Shown: one piece after another, positions 10,800 through 22,400 of the stretch | Position numbering within the stretch: position 1 is the first letter of the stretch | Layout of the letters: each line of letters opens with the position of its first letter | Origin: Limnomonas spitsbergensis | Taxonomy: Eukaryota; Chlorophyta; Chlorophyceae; Chlamydomonadales | Reading direction: 5' to 3' | Length of the DNA stretch: 64,000 bases | NCBI GenBank assembly: GCA_037349105.1 | Contig: JAYJMM010000056.1 | Coordinates: forward strand, 124,001 to 188,000 | Position numbers and translations under genes: made by a program | The notes under the pieces: model-generated | What the model was told of the DNA's origin: nothing | Database searches by the model: none | Seen by the model: only the letters and a program-made list of their open reading frames with translations

Positions 10800-11322
10800 G
10801 CCCAGAGGTGTAACGTCATTGACCTGTCGGCGGCCTATCCTTTTTGAGCAGGGTCCAGAGGTGTAACGTCATTTGCCGGTACCTGTCCAGAGGCGGGTCC
10901 CCCAGCCTTGTAAGGCAAACTTGAACATCACCGAGGAAGGAACGAGGTCGGGAGGTTACAGGCTCCCCATAAAACTCGAGCCAACCACCCCAACTGCTGT
11001 AAAAGGTGCTGCTACTCCGTTGCGCACGACTGTCGTACCAAAGGCGTAGCCCAAGGAAAGCATGGCTGGGGTTGTAGAGAAAATCTTGCTTATAGGACAG
11101 GGTCCATGCCGTTACACCTCTGGGCCCTGCGCAATATGGTGCGGCCGCGTGGGTTCCCAACTGTTCAGAGGTAGAAAAGAAGAAACTACAGGTAAGGGGG
11201 GCGGGGGGGAAGGAACCAAACTACCAAATGATTTAAGGATAAACCGGAAAGTATAACAAGCCCAACACCTCAGCTTCTAGAGACTAGCCCTCAGCAATGC
11301 CTATAGCAGCGTCCTCATGCAC
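10800..11322. repeat. Diverged direct repeat of 8450-9105
   Basis: The same order of landmarks is seen: CATTGACCTGTC, GCCTTGTAAGGCAAACTTGAA, ACTCGAGCCAACCACCCCA, GTTACACCTCTGGGCC, ACACCTCAGCTTCT. There is ~10% divergence, stops are introduced, and the right half of the fold-back element is absent. No gene. Confidence 0.8.
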
Positions 11323-11344
11323 CTAGTACATGCATGCGCAACAT

Positions 11345-14262
11345 CAGGTGTCTCAGGGACCTGACGCCATGCTGTTGAGGGTGGGACCTGACACCAGGCT
11401 GTTGAGGGTGGGACCTGACACCAGGCTGTTGAAGGTAGGACCTGACATCATGTTGTTGAGGGAGGGACCTGCCGCCATGCTGTTGAGGGTGGGACCTGAC
11501 GCCAGGCTGTTGAGGGTGGGACCTGACGCCAGGCTGTTGAGGGTGGGACCTGACACCAGGCTGTTGAGGGTGGGACCTGACACCAGGATGTTGAGGGTGG
11601 GACCTGACACCAGGATGTTGAGGGTGGGACCTGACACCAGGCTGTTGAGGGTGGGACCTGACACCAGGCTGTTGAGGGTGGGACCTGACACCATGTTGTT
11701 GAGGATGGGACCTAACGCCATGCTGTTGAGGGTGGGACCTGACACCAGGTTGTTGAGGGTGGGACCTGACGCCAGGCTGTTGAGGGTGGGACCTAGGACC
11801 ATGCTGTTGTGTGGGACCCGACACCATGTTGTTGAGGGTGGGACCGGACACCATGCTGTTGAGGGTGGGACCTGTCTCCGGGCTGTTGAGGGTGGGACCT
11901 GGCACCATGCTGTTGAGGGGGGGACCTGACAATGGACTGTTGAAGGTGGGACCCGACACCAGGTTGTTGAGGGTGGGACCTGACACCAGGCTGTTGAGGG
12001 TGAGACCTGACACCAGGCTGTTGAGGGTGGGACATGGCACCAAGTTGTTGAGGGTGGGACTTTACGCCATGATGTTGAGGGTGGGACCTGCCACCAAGCT
12101 GATGAGGGTGGGACCTGACGCCATGATGTTGAGGGTGGGACCTGACACCAGGCTGTTGAGGGGGGGACCTGACACCAGGCTATTGATGGTGGGACCTGTC
12201 ACCAAGCTGTTGAGGGTGGGACCGGACACCGGGCTGTTGAGGGTGGGACCTGACGCCATGCTGTTGAGGGTGGGACCTGACACCATGCTGTTGAGGGTGG
12301 GACCTGACGCCATGTTGTTGAGGGTGGGAACCGGCACCATGTTGTTAAGGGAGGGACCTGACACCATGCTGTTGAGGGTGGGCCCTGACACCAGGCTGTT
12401 GAGGGTGGGACCTGAGATCATGCTGTTGAGGGTGGGACCCGAAACCATGCTGTTGAGGGTGGGACATGACGCCATGATGTTGAGGGTGGGACCTGACGCC
12501 AGGCTGTTGAGGGTGGGACCTGGCACCATGCTGTTGAGGGTGGGACTTGACGCCATGCTGTTGAGGGTGGGACCTGACATCATGCTGTTGATGGAGGGAC
12601 CTGCCGCCATGCTGTTGAGGGTGGGACATGACGCCAGGCTGTTGAGGGTGGGACCCGACACCATGATGTTGAGGGTGGGACCTAACGCCAGGCTGTTGAA
12701 GATGGGACCTAACGCCATGCTGTTGAGGGTGGGACCTGACACCACGTGTTGAGGGTGAGACCTGACGCCAGGCTGTTGAGGGTGGGACCTGGCACCATGC
12801 TGTTGAGGGTGGGACCTGACACCATGTTGTTGAGGGTGGGACCTCACACCATGTTGTTGAGGGTGGGACCTGTCACCGGGCTGTTGAGGGTGGGACCTGG
12901 CACCATGATGTTGAGGGGGGGACCTGACAATGGGCTGTTGAAGGTGGGACCCGACACCAGGCTGTTGAGGGTGGGACCTGACACCATGTTGTTGAGGGTG
13001 GGACATGACACCAGGCTGTTGAGGGTGGGACATGGCATCAAGTTGTTGAGCGTGGGACTTTATGCCATGATGTTGAGGGTGGGACCTGCCACCAAGCTGA
13101 TGAGGGTGGGACTTGACGCCATGATGTTGAGGGTGGGCCCTGACACCAGGCTGTTGAGGGTGGGACCTGACATCATGTTGTTGAGGGTGGGACCCGAAAC
13201 CATGCTGTTGAGGGTGGGACATGACGCCATGATGTTGAGGGTGGGACCTGGCACCGGGCTGTTGAGGGTGGGACCTGGCACCATGATGTTGAGGGGGGGA
13301 CCTGACAATGGGCTGTTGAAGGTGGGACCCGACACCAGGCTGTTGAGGGTGGGACCTCACACAATGCTGTTGAGGGTGGGACCTGACACCAGGCTGTTGA
13401 GGGTGGGACCTGACACCATGCTGTTGAGTGAGGGACCTGACACCAGGCTGTTGAGGGTGAGACATGACACCATGATGTCGATAGGGGTACCTGACACCAT
13501 GCTGTTGAGGGTGGGGCATGGCACCATGTTGTTGAGGGTGGGACCTGACACCATGCTGTTGAGGGTGGGACCTGACACCATGCTGTTGAGGGGGGGACCT
13601 GACACCATGCTGCTGAGGGTGGGACCTGACACCAGGCTGTTGAGGGGGGGACCTGACAACAGGCTGTTGAGGGTGGGGCATGGCACCATGCTGTTGAGGG
13701 TGGGACCTGACACCATGCTGTTGAGGGGGGGACCTGACACCAGGCTGTTGAGGGTGAGACCTGACACCATGATGATGATAGGGGGATCTGACACCAGGCT
13801 GTTGAGGGTGGGACATGGCATCAAGTTGTTGAGGGTGGGACTTTACGCCATGATGTTGAGGGTGGGACCTGCCACCAAGTTGATGAGGGTGGGACCTGAC
13901 ATCATGCTGTTGAGGGTGGGACCTGACACCATGCTGTTGAGGGAGGGACCTGACACCAGGCTGTTGAGGGTGAGACATGACACCATGATGTCGATAGGGG
14001 TACCTGACACCAGGCTGTTGAGGGTGGGGCATGGCACCATGCTAATGAGGGTGGGACCTGACACCATGTTGTTGAGGGTGGGAACCGGCACCATGTTGTT
14101 AAGGGTGGGACCTGACACCATGTTGTTGAGGGGGGGACCTGACACCAGGCTGTTGAGGGTGGGACCTGACATCATGCTGTTGAGGGTGGGACCCGAAACC
14201 ATGCTGTTGAGGGTGGGACATGACGCCATGATGTTGAGGGTGGGACCCGACGCCAGGCTGAT
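11345..14262. repeat. 27-bp minisatellite, ~108 units
   Basis: The unit is GGGTGGGACCTGACACC plus ATGCTGTTGA with many variants. Since 27 is a multiple of 3, frames stay open for hundreds of codons on both strands (VGPDTMLLR on plus; SGPTLNSMV and RSHPQQHGV on minus). The array fills the spacer between the two duplication copies and abuts the first base of copy 2. Confidence 0.97.
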
Positions 14263-14308
14263 GGAAAATACAAAGGTGCATATAGTGGCGAATACAAACA
14301 TTTAGATA

Positions 14309-14982
14309 CCGTAAAACGCCTTAAGGTCCGCGCACCCCCAAAAAAAAGAAATTATTTTTCGGCCGCGCACCCCAAAAAGAATTTAGAAAACGGTCGCGCA
14401 GCGACGAAATTTTAATTTAATTTAACGCCGCGCAGCACAAATTTTAATTAAACATCGCGCATCACTGAAATAATTTGAATTTCCGTCCGCGCAGCACTTT
14501 CAGCCAGTACTGTCAAACTTTGTTACAACTTCGCTTGAAGCAGCATACCGTAGCCTCCTTCCCTTTCCTCCGACGATTCCTGGTCTCAGGAAACGTGTGT
14601 CTATTGGTGCCCGGGGGGCTCAGTGGTACTACGGAACTTGGCAGTCCACCCTGAGGTCTGCGGTTCGAATCCTGTCAATGTTCAGCACTTCCAGCCAGTA
14701 GTGCTCATCTGAGTCATCAGTAGTGTTGCTGTGCATGGCTATTTGAGCAGACTTGACAAGGATGGCTGAACGGATGTCGAATCAAACAGTCGCACGCTAG
14801 CGCGCCATTTTTTTTGTGAAAAGTGCTGTTTTTAATTCATACCGCGCACCCCCAAAATAGTTTTTTGGGCACCTGACTGACGCTCCGCGCACCGGAAATT
14901 TTGGAATTAATATTAGCGCGCAGCTATGTCCGCGCACCCCTATAATTATTTAATAACGAGCGGAGTAAAAGGCGTTTTACGG
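14309..14982. mobile_element. 674-bp element with CCGTAAAACGCC ends and TA target duplication
   Basis: The ends are inverted (CCGTAAAACGCCTT and AAGGCGTTTTACGG). TA flanks both sides (14307-14308, 14983-14984), and copy 1 has the unoccupied TTTAGATATGGTG. Both subterminal regions carry spaced CCGCGCACCCC or CGCGCAGC motifs in opposite orientation. A TA duplication is typical of Tc1/mariner-like or related DNA transposons. No coding capacity, so a MITE-like element. Confidence 0.9.
14608..14680 (+). other. tRNA-like sequence (A and B box) inside the TA-flanked element
   Basis: GGGGCTCAGTGGTA resembles a tRNA A box and GGTTCGAATCC at 14662 is a perfect B box, about 45 bp apart. The acceptor, D and T stems do not pair properly, so this is a tRNA relic or SINE-like head rather than a working tRNA gene. 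Confidence 0.45.
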
Positions 14983-16137
14983 TATGGTGTCAGCTTGTCA
15001 ACAGGATACGTACTGCATTCCCCATTTCCATATTGGCGAAATATGAACTGGCATAAAAACGTCATTGCTCGGAAGACAGAAAGCACGAAATTGTGATAGC
15101 AAGAAAAAACCGATGGCATCATATTACAGGGCGAGAAGAGAAGAAATGTAGAATATGATGTATCGATGTATGTACATACCAAATTGTTTGAAGCACTGCC
15201 CGCGTGTAGTACAAGAGGAGATATTAGTCGGGAGGAAGTACCTCACACTTAATAGGAAGTTCATCCGCAATACGCCTCAAAATGTATGTTAGGAGTTAGT
15301 AGGACGGAAGGTTACGTTTTAAGTACCGTGCACGCTGAGTTTAAAAGGAAGCAAGGCATGATCGAGTTAGTAGGTCAAAGGAAAAGTTCAAAGGAGAGGC
15401 TTCCATGCATTCCATAAAACGTAAGTTATTAATTCACCCCCCCACCCCTGTAGCGAACACGACTGAGGCCAAACAAAGTAGAGAAACCAAACACTATTCA
15501 TAACGGATTGAAACATTGGGGCAAGACACGTTCCAGCCATGGGGGAAGCACATGTCGAGTAGCCACCTAGTGTGTGGGACATCACTAGAGCTTGGTGCCT
15601 TGATGAGAAGAAGGCCATTTGCATCAAGGAAGAAGAGCAACACAGAGGGGCCGAGAGGTCGCTTCCCGCACTGTTTATTGTAGGTTGCTTCATCAGCTAC
15701 AATTCTGCTGCATCACCGCACATGGCCGTGGGGGCATGGTGCACCAAGCCCGGTTGTTGGAGCTACCGGCTGTGAACCAGCCATGGTTTGATCCCATTTG
15801 GCTTAATCGTGGTCGCCCGTGGCCCCCCCAAAGTGGTATGGCACGCAATAAAATAAATATGGGTTGACAGTATAGAAGCTTCCTCGCAGGAGCAAACTTG
15901 GCAGCTGGCTTGCCCTGCATGCCTAGCGGTTCATGTTGCAAACCTCTTGGTGAGGGCCATTCCAAGCCCTCATCAATTTGCCTCGGAGGTCTGTGGTCAA
16001 GAGGAGAGGGACATGGTTGGAGGTGGGAGGAGGAAGGGAGAGGAAGTCAAGGGGCATCGTCATAACTGTCAAGCACATGAGGAGGAAGAAAGGAGAAGGA
16101 AATGGTCGTAGGGGGCGTCGGGGAAACTGTGCGTGGG

Positions 16138-16590
16138 GTGCAGTCAATGGGCAGACCCGCCGTGGGGTTACCCATTGGGGATTGTCACCACCCAGTGGGA
16201 TAACCCACTACTGCACTCCCACACGGGAATTCCCACGCAGGGTACCATCGAGTGGGAAAAGCCACTGCGGTGGACCCGTCGTGGGGAATCCCACACGTTG
16301 CTGACCCACGCCGTGCATACCCACACGGGAATTCCCACGCAGGGTACCATCGAGTGGGAAAAGCCACTGAGGTGGACCCGTCGTGGGGATTCACACACGT
16401 TGCTGACCCGAGAAGTGTCCCCCCAAACGGGAATCCCCACGCATGCCTGGCGCCATCGAGTGGGACACGCCACCGCGGTGGACCCGTCGTGGGGATTTCC
16501 ACACGTTGCTGACACACGATCGACGTATCCCCCCACGCGCGGGAATCCCCACCTTAGGCACCATCGAGTGGGAAAGGCCGTTGTTGAGCA
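16138..16590. repeat. Left subterminal array, ~102-110-bp units
   Basis: About four units with GGGAATTCCCACGCAGGG, CCATCGAGTGGGAAAAGCC and GTGGACCCGTCGTGGGG. GTGGG/CCCAC palindromes are shared with the right-end array. Confidence 0.88.
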
Positions 16591-16599
16591 GGCAGGACC

Positions 16600-17490
16600 G
16601 AAGTCACCGACATGACTAAAGTCAAGCAGGACCGACGTCACTAGACAGGACCCAAGTCACTACGATACAGCATGGGGGAGCCATCCTAGCAACCATGGTA
16701 GTTTTTCCTTACCGTGATACAAGGCAAGCTACCGTGATACCTCGATTTACCCTCGCCTTGTAAGTACTAGTAAACATCACGGCCGGTCCACGGACTTGCA
16801 GCTTCTAGGCGGACGTCTGCACTCATCCTTGATTTTTAACTTGTACTTGTCGCCACTAGGCGCTGGCCATAGCAATGTGCTTTCGAATGCTTCTTTTAGA
16901 CAGTTGAAGTGAGCTGGATACCGTACGTTCGCCACGGCTAAAAGTTGAGAGCACCGGTTGAGAGGGCATGGGTGTGATACCGGTGCTGGTAGGTGGCAGC
17001 GTATAACAAAATAATCTTGTTCAACAAAGATGACAATTCATATGCCTGGACTTTCCATTCCAAGTTGACCGGTTTACTTCTCTAACCTTCACACCGTTCG
17101 GACGTTCCCTACCAACCCCACGCGGGTCTAAACATGTACACATATCCTCCTTCTGAATTTGCGCGCTTGGACAACGACAGCATCGCATTCATTCAGCCCT
17201 CTTCAAAAGACAGAAAAAACCCCATGATCAACTGTTCATTATAAGTAACTACTTTAGGACCAAGTAAGAATACCAGATAAATTCAGATTGTTATGAGCAA
17301 GTAAATCAAAATCAGGCCATGGGTAAAACAGCAACATAAGACACCTATGAATGTGCCTCTCGTAGATCGCCATGTTCCATCATGCTTGATGTCACTGCTA
17401 GGCAAGACTGAAGTCAGAGAGGACCGAAGTCACTAGGCATGACTGAAATCAGCAACAGGCACGACCGAAGTCACAAGGCATGACAGAAAT
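16600..17490. other. Element interior without gene; GACCGAAGTCAC repeats
   Basis: Short scattered repeats ACCGAAGTCACTAGGCA / GACTGAAATCAGCAAC stand at 16597-16660 and 17400-17490. The ~700 bp between looks unique and holds no convincing ORF. Confidence 0.6.
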
Positions 17491-19006
17491 CTATGAGGAA
17501 GTCAAGAGTTCGTCAAGCACTTCAACTCGTAGTCGGGGCATGTCCTTCTGGGTGAAGCTGAATTTCTGCACTCCTGAAGGGGAGGGTGCATGAGCGCATG
17601 GCATGATAGCATGGGCGCACGGGAATGTTCGTGGGCACATGGGACGGGTGCATGGGCAAATGGGAAGAATGCATGGATGCACGTGAAGGGGGCAGGAGCG
17701 CATGGGGAAGGAATGAAGGATGCATGGGCGCAGGGGAAGATCATATGGGCCCATGGGGAAGGGTGCATGGTGAGGGGTGCATGAGTGGAGGGGAACGGTG
17801 CATGGGCACATGGGAAGGGTGCATGGGCGCATGTAGCAAAACGCAAGTGTATCACTTGAGCCATTGCCTTGGTGCGAGGCTGAGGAGGGCGCCCCATGTG
17901 ACCCTGCTTTGAGTTGACTTGACGGCATCCGGCTCCATGAAGCTCCTTTCTGTCTCAAAAGTCTCTCGCCAGGTCCCTGCTACCGCTGAGCTGACCTCAG
18001 CCAAGGTGTGCAGTTTCCATGGGTTAAGGGTGTTCAGGGGTTCAGTGTTCAGGTGTTCAGTGTCCAGGGTTCAGGGGTTCAGGGGATCAGGGGTTAAGGG
18101 TGTGCAGTTTCCAGGGATCCCCCATGCGCCCCTCTGGAACAAGCGCCTTAACCATGGATTCCAAGTGTGCGGATATATCCAGGGTTTGTCATCTATTATT
18201 GTCTAGCATACCGGAAACCTTCTGCAGAAGATAAGCTTGGAATTACTCGCCACTTCCTTGTGTCTTGACGGGCCCCAGGGCCTGGTCCACGACATCTGCC
18301 GCTGTGAAGCCGAGATTCTCCACGAGGGGCGCACTGCCCCTGTCCACCACAAGCAGAGCGGTGCTGGTAGTCGACTGGAGGAACAACCAGCCCAGCGTGA
18401 GCAAATCCTCCTTGCACCATCCTGCAGAGAAAATGTATCGCTGCAAGCAAATTTTTAAAAGCATACATTTTCAAAGCATGGCCCTGACAAATGCTTACAT
18501 GTGTATGCCATTCCCTTGTGCCCATGCATCCCTCCCATGGTCGCATGTCCCCTTACCATGCGCTCAAGCAATCTTCTGATGCCCCCTTCCCATGCGCTCA
18601 AGCAATCTTCTCATGCACTCTTCCCCACGCACCCATGCGCCCTTCCCCAGGCTAATACCCAATGAACATGTCATGCAGGATGCTGATGAATTACCTGCTG
18701 CATATTGGGAGAGCCAAATGCTGCTACAAGGTCCATCACGAGCTGCAACTTGCAAATGTTCCCTCCCAATTCGTGCAGCCCCAGCCGATAGAAGACGTGA
18801 TCAGGGCCCATGATCGAAATACCTAAATACAGTTAGAGAAGAGCACAGATTCATGTGATTGCTTACTTTATTGAACATGCAGCATGCCTACTCATTTGTA
18901 CATGTTCATGAAGCAAGAGACTTACAGTCTTGCTCGTGTCGTAGGAAAGATGCTCAAATTCAACTTCGAGGTCGAAGTCGCGTGAGACTTGGTCTTGTTT
19001 CACCAT
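17491..19006 (-). CDS. Unrecognised multi-exon gene inside the 11.5-kb element
   Basis: Candidate exons: 18926-19006 (ATG; MVKQDQVSRDFDLEVEFEHL to DTSK, donor GTAAGT), 18695-18822 (ISIMGPDHVFYRLGLHELGG to SPNMQQ, acceptor TTTAG, donor GTAATT), 18247-18421 (DLLTLGWLFLQSTTSTALLV then GFTAADVVDQALGPVK, acceptor CTGCAG, donor GTAATT), 17852-17990 (GTWRETFETERSFMEPDAVK to PRQWLK, stop) and 17491-17565 (FTQKDMPRLRVEVLDELL, stop). The peptides are well composed and the splice sites strong. Phases agree between the third and fourth exon but not between the first three, so an exon is missing from the model or the gene is decayed. No family or transposase motif is recognised. Confidence 0.4.
17585..17840. 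repeat. GGGCGCATGGGAAGGGTGCAT repeats
   Basis: Irregular 14-28 bp units of GCATGGGCGCATGGGGAAGG lie between the last two candidate exons of the minus-strand gene. Related sequence lies at 18500-18660 in inverted form. Confidence 0.75.
18000..18130. repeat. GGGTTCAGGTGTTCAGTGTC short repeat
   Basis: Irregular TTCAGGGGTTCAGTG units of ~10-20 bp lie between candidate exons of the minus-strand gene of the 11.5-kb element. Nothing else is seen. Confidence 0.6.
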
Positions 19007-19479
19007 TTCGAATCATACACAGGGCTGGTATAATGCGTAAGATACAAGGGGACTAATTTATTGCGCAGCTTCCCAAATATTTCGATTACAGACAGGAACT
19101 GTCAACTCCACACCAATTCCACACCCCGAGCCCGACGATAGACGCTGAATTCAGCGTCTATCGTCAGCTGTACACCCTGTATACCCTGTTGTACGTCGAT
19201 GCCATATACCCGTGTGATTTGAAGCCTGCAGGGAAGACGTCGCCCTAACCCAATTCCTTTAATTGTAAACGTCGTGATAACTTATGTGATATCGTTCTAG
19301 ATGCCACAAGGAACGATGAATTATGAAGTTGACCTTGGATTATTGATATATACGCCATGCCGAGATAGCCGAGGGTGGTGATGCACCTGACGCTTTCAAA
19401 AAAAATACGCATGCATCGGGAAGCACTTTCGATCTTAATAGGAAGGAAGATGACTCTCTGTCATTCAGCATCTATCTTG

Positions 19480-22400
19480 TGCCACCACACAAAAATTGCT
19501 GGTTCTTACAGTACTGGCATTTAGCGGACATTTCTCGGTGGATGAGGCAACCACACCATTGCATGAACATATATTTATCGAGGCAGATACCAAGAATATG
19601 TCACCATGGCGTGCTTTCAAAAGCCGGTCTATGTTATATATCTCAGTGAATGGTGTAGAATGCTTATCGCATGGCCATGCCTAGAGCGGTTGAGGGAACC
19701 AATCAGGATGCCTCAGTCTCCCGCAATCCTTCGCATGCAATCACACCATTGCATGAACATACATTTATCGAGGCAGATACCAAGCATATGTCACCTTAGC
19801 GCGCACTCAAAAACTGGCCTATGTTATCTCAAAGAATGATGTAGAATGCTTATCGCATGCGCGGCCATGCATACAGTGGTTGAGTACACCAACCGGGATG
19901 CCTCAGTCTCATGCAATCCTTCGCATGCAATTACACCATTGCATGAACATACATTTAATGAAGGAGGTACCAATCATATGTCACCATAGCGCGCTTTCAA
20001 AAGCCGGCCATTGTTATTTCAGTGAATGGTGTAGAATGCTTATCGCGTGGCCATGCCTAGAGCGGTTGAGGGAACTAAGGGAACCAACCGGGATGCCTCA
20101 GTCTCCGCAATCCTTCGCATGCAATCACACCATTGCATGAACAAACACTTATTACTGAAGCAGGTACCAATCATACGTCACCATTGCGTGCTTTCAAAAG
20201 CCGGCCTATGTTATCTCAGTGAATGGTGTAGAATGCTTATCGCATGGCCATGTCTAGAGCGGTTGAGGGAACCAACCGGGATGCCTCAGTCTCCCGCAAT
20301 ACTCCTTCCCATGCAATCACATCATTGCATGAACATACATTTACTGAAGCAGGTACCAATCATATGTCACCATGGCGCGCTTCTAAAAGCCGGCCTATGA
20401 ATGTTATTTCAGTGAATGGTGTAGAATGCTTATCGCATGGCCTTGCCTAGAGCGGTTGAGGGAACCAACCGGGATGCCTCAGTCTCCGCAATCCTTCGCA
20501 TGCAATCACACCATTGCATGGACAGAGATTTACTGAAACAGGTACCTATCACATATCACCATTTCGCGCTTTCAAAAGCCGGCCTATGTTATCTATCTCA
20601 GTGAATGGTGTAGAATGCTTAACGCGTGGCCATGCCTAGAGCGCCTGAGTGAACCAACCGGGATGCCTCAGTCTCCGCAATCCTTCGCTTGCAATCACAC
20701 CATTGCATGAACAGACATTTACCGAAGCAGGTACAAATCACATATCAACATTGCGCGCTTTCAAAAGCCGGCCTAAGTTATCTCAGTGAATGGTGTAGAA
20801 TGCTTAACGCGTGGCCATGCCTAGAGCGGTTGAGGGAACCAACCGGGATGCCTCTGTCTCCTGCAATCCTTCGCATGCAATCACACCATTGCATGAACAT
20901 ACATTTACTGAAGCAGGTACCAATCACATATCAACATTGCGCGCTTTCAAAAGCCGGCCTAAGTTATCTCAGTGAATGGTGTAGAATGCTTATCGCGTGG
21001 CCATGCCTAGAGCGGTTGAGGGAACTAACCGGGATGCCTCAGTCTCCTGCAATCCTTCGCATGCAATCACACCATTGCATGAACAGACATGTATCGAGGC
21101 AGATACCAAGCATATGTCACCATGGTGTGCATTCAAAGCCGGTCTATCTTATGTCAGTGAATGGTGTACAATGTGTATCGCGTGGCCATGCCTAGAGCGG
21201 TTGAGGGAACCAACCGGGATGCCTCAGTCTCCCGCAATCCTTCACATGCAATCACACCATTGCATGAACATACATTTACTGAAGCAGGTACCAATCATAT
21301 GTCACCATTTCGCGCTTTCAAAAGCCGGCCTATGAATGTTATTTCAGTGAATGGTGTAGAATGCTTATCGCATGGCCTTGCCTAGAGCGGTTGAGGGAAC
21401 CAACCGGGATGCCTCAGTCTCCGCAATCCTTCGCATGCAATCACACCATTGCATGGACAGAGATTTACTGAAACAGGTACCAATCACATATCACCATTTC
21501 GCGCTTTCAAAAGCCGGCCTATGTTATCTATCTCAGTGAATGGTGTAGAATGCTTAACGCGTGGCCATGCCTAGAGCGCCTGAGTGAACCAACCGGGGTG
21601 CCTCAGTCTCCGCAATCCTTCGCATGCAATCACACCATTGCATGAACATACATTTACCGAAGCAGGTACCAATCACATATCACCATAGCACGCTTTCAAA
21701 AGCCGGCCTAAGTTATCTCAGTGAATGGTGTAGAATGCTTAACGCGTGGCCATGCCTAGAGCGGTTGAGGGAACTAACCGGGATGCCTCAGTCTCCTGCA
21801 ATCCTTCGCATGCAATCACACCATTGCATGAACAGACATGTATCGAGGCAGATACCAAGCATATGTCACCATGGTGTGCATTCAAAGCCGGTCTATCTTA
21901 TGTCAGTGAATGGTGTACAATGCGTATCTATCTCGTGGCCATGCCTAGAGCGGTTGAGGGAACCAACCAAGATGCCTCAGTCTCCGCAATCCTTCGCATG
22001 CAATCACACCATTGCATGAACATACATTTACTAAAGCAGGTACCAATCATATGTCACCATGGCGCGCTTCTAAAAGCCGGCCTATGAATGTTATTTCAGT
22101 GAATGGTGTAGAATGCTTATCGCATGGCCTTGCCTAGAGCGGTTGAGGGAACCAACCGGGATGCCTCAGTCTCCGCAATCCTTCGCATGCAATCACACCA
22201 TTGCATGGACAGAGATTTACTGAAACAGGTACCAATCACATATCACCATTTCGCGCTTTCAAAAGCCGGCCTATGTTATCTATCTCAGTGAATGGTGTAG
22301 AATGCTTAACGCGTGGCCATGCCTAGAGCGCCTGAGTGAACCAACCGGGATGCCTCAGTCTCCGCAATCCTTCGCTTGCAATCACACCATTGCATGAACA

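Noticed and set aside
11345..14305. A ~650-residue repetitive protein
   Set aside because: The unit is open in several frames on both strands with no preferred one. Kept as minisatellite, with the doubt noted.
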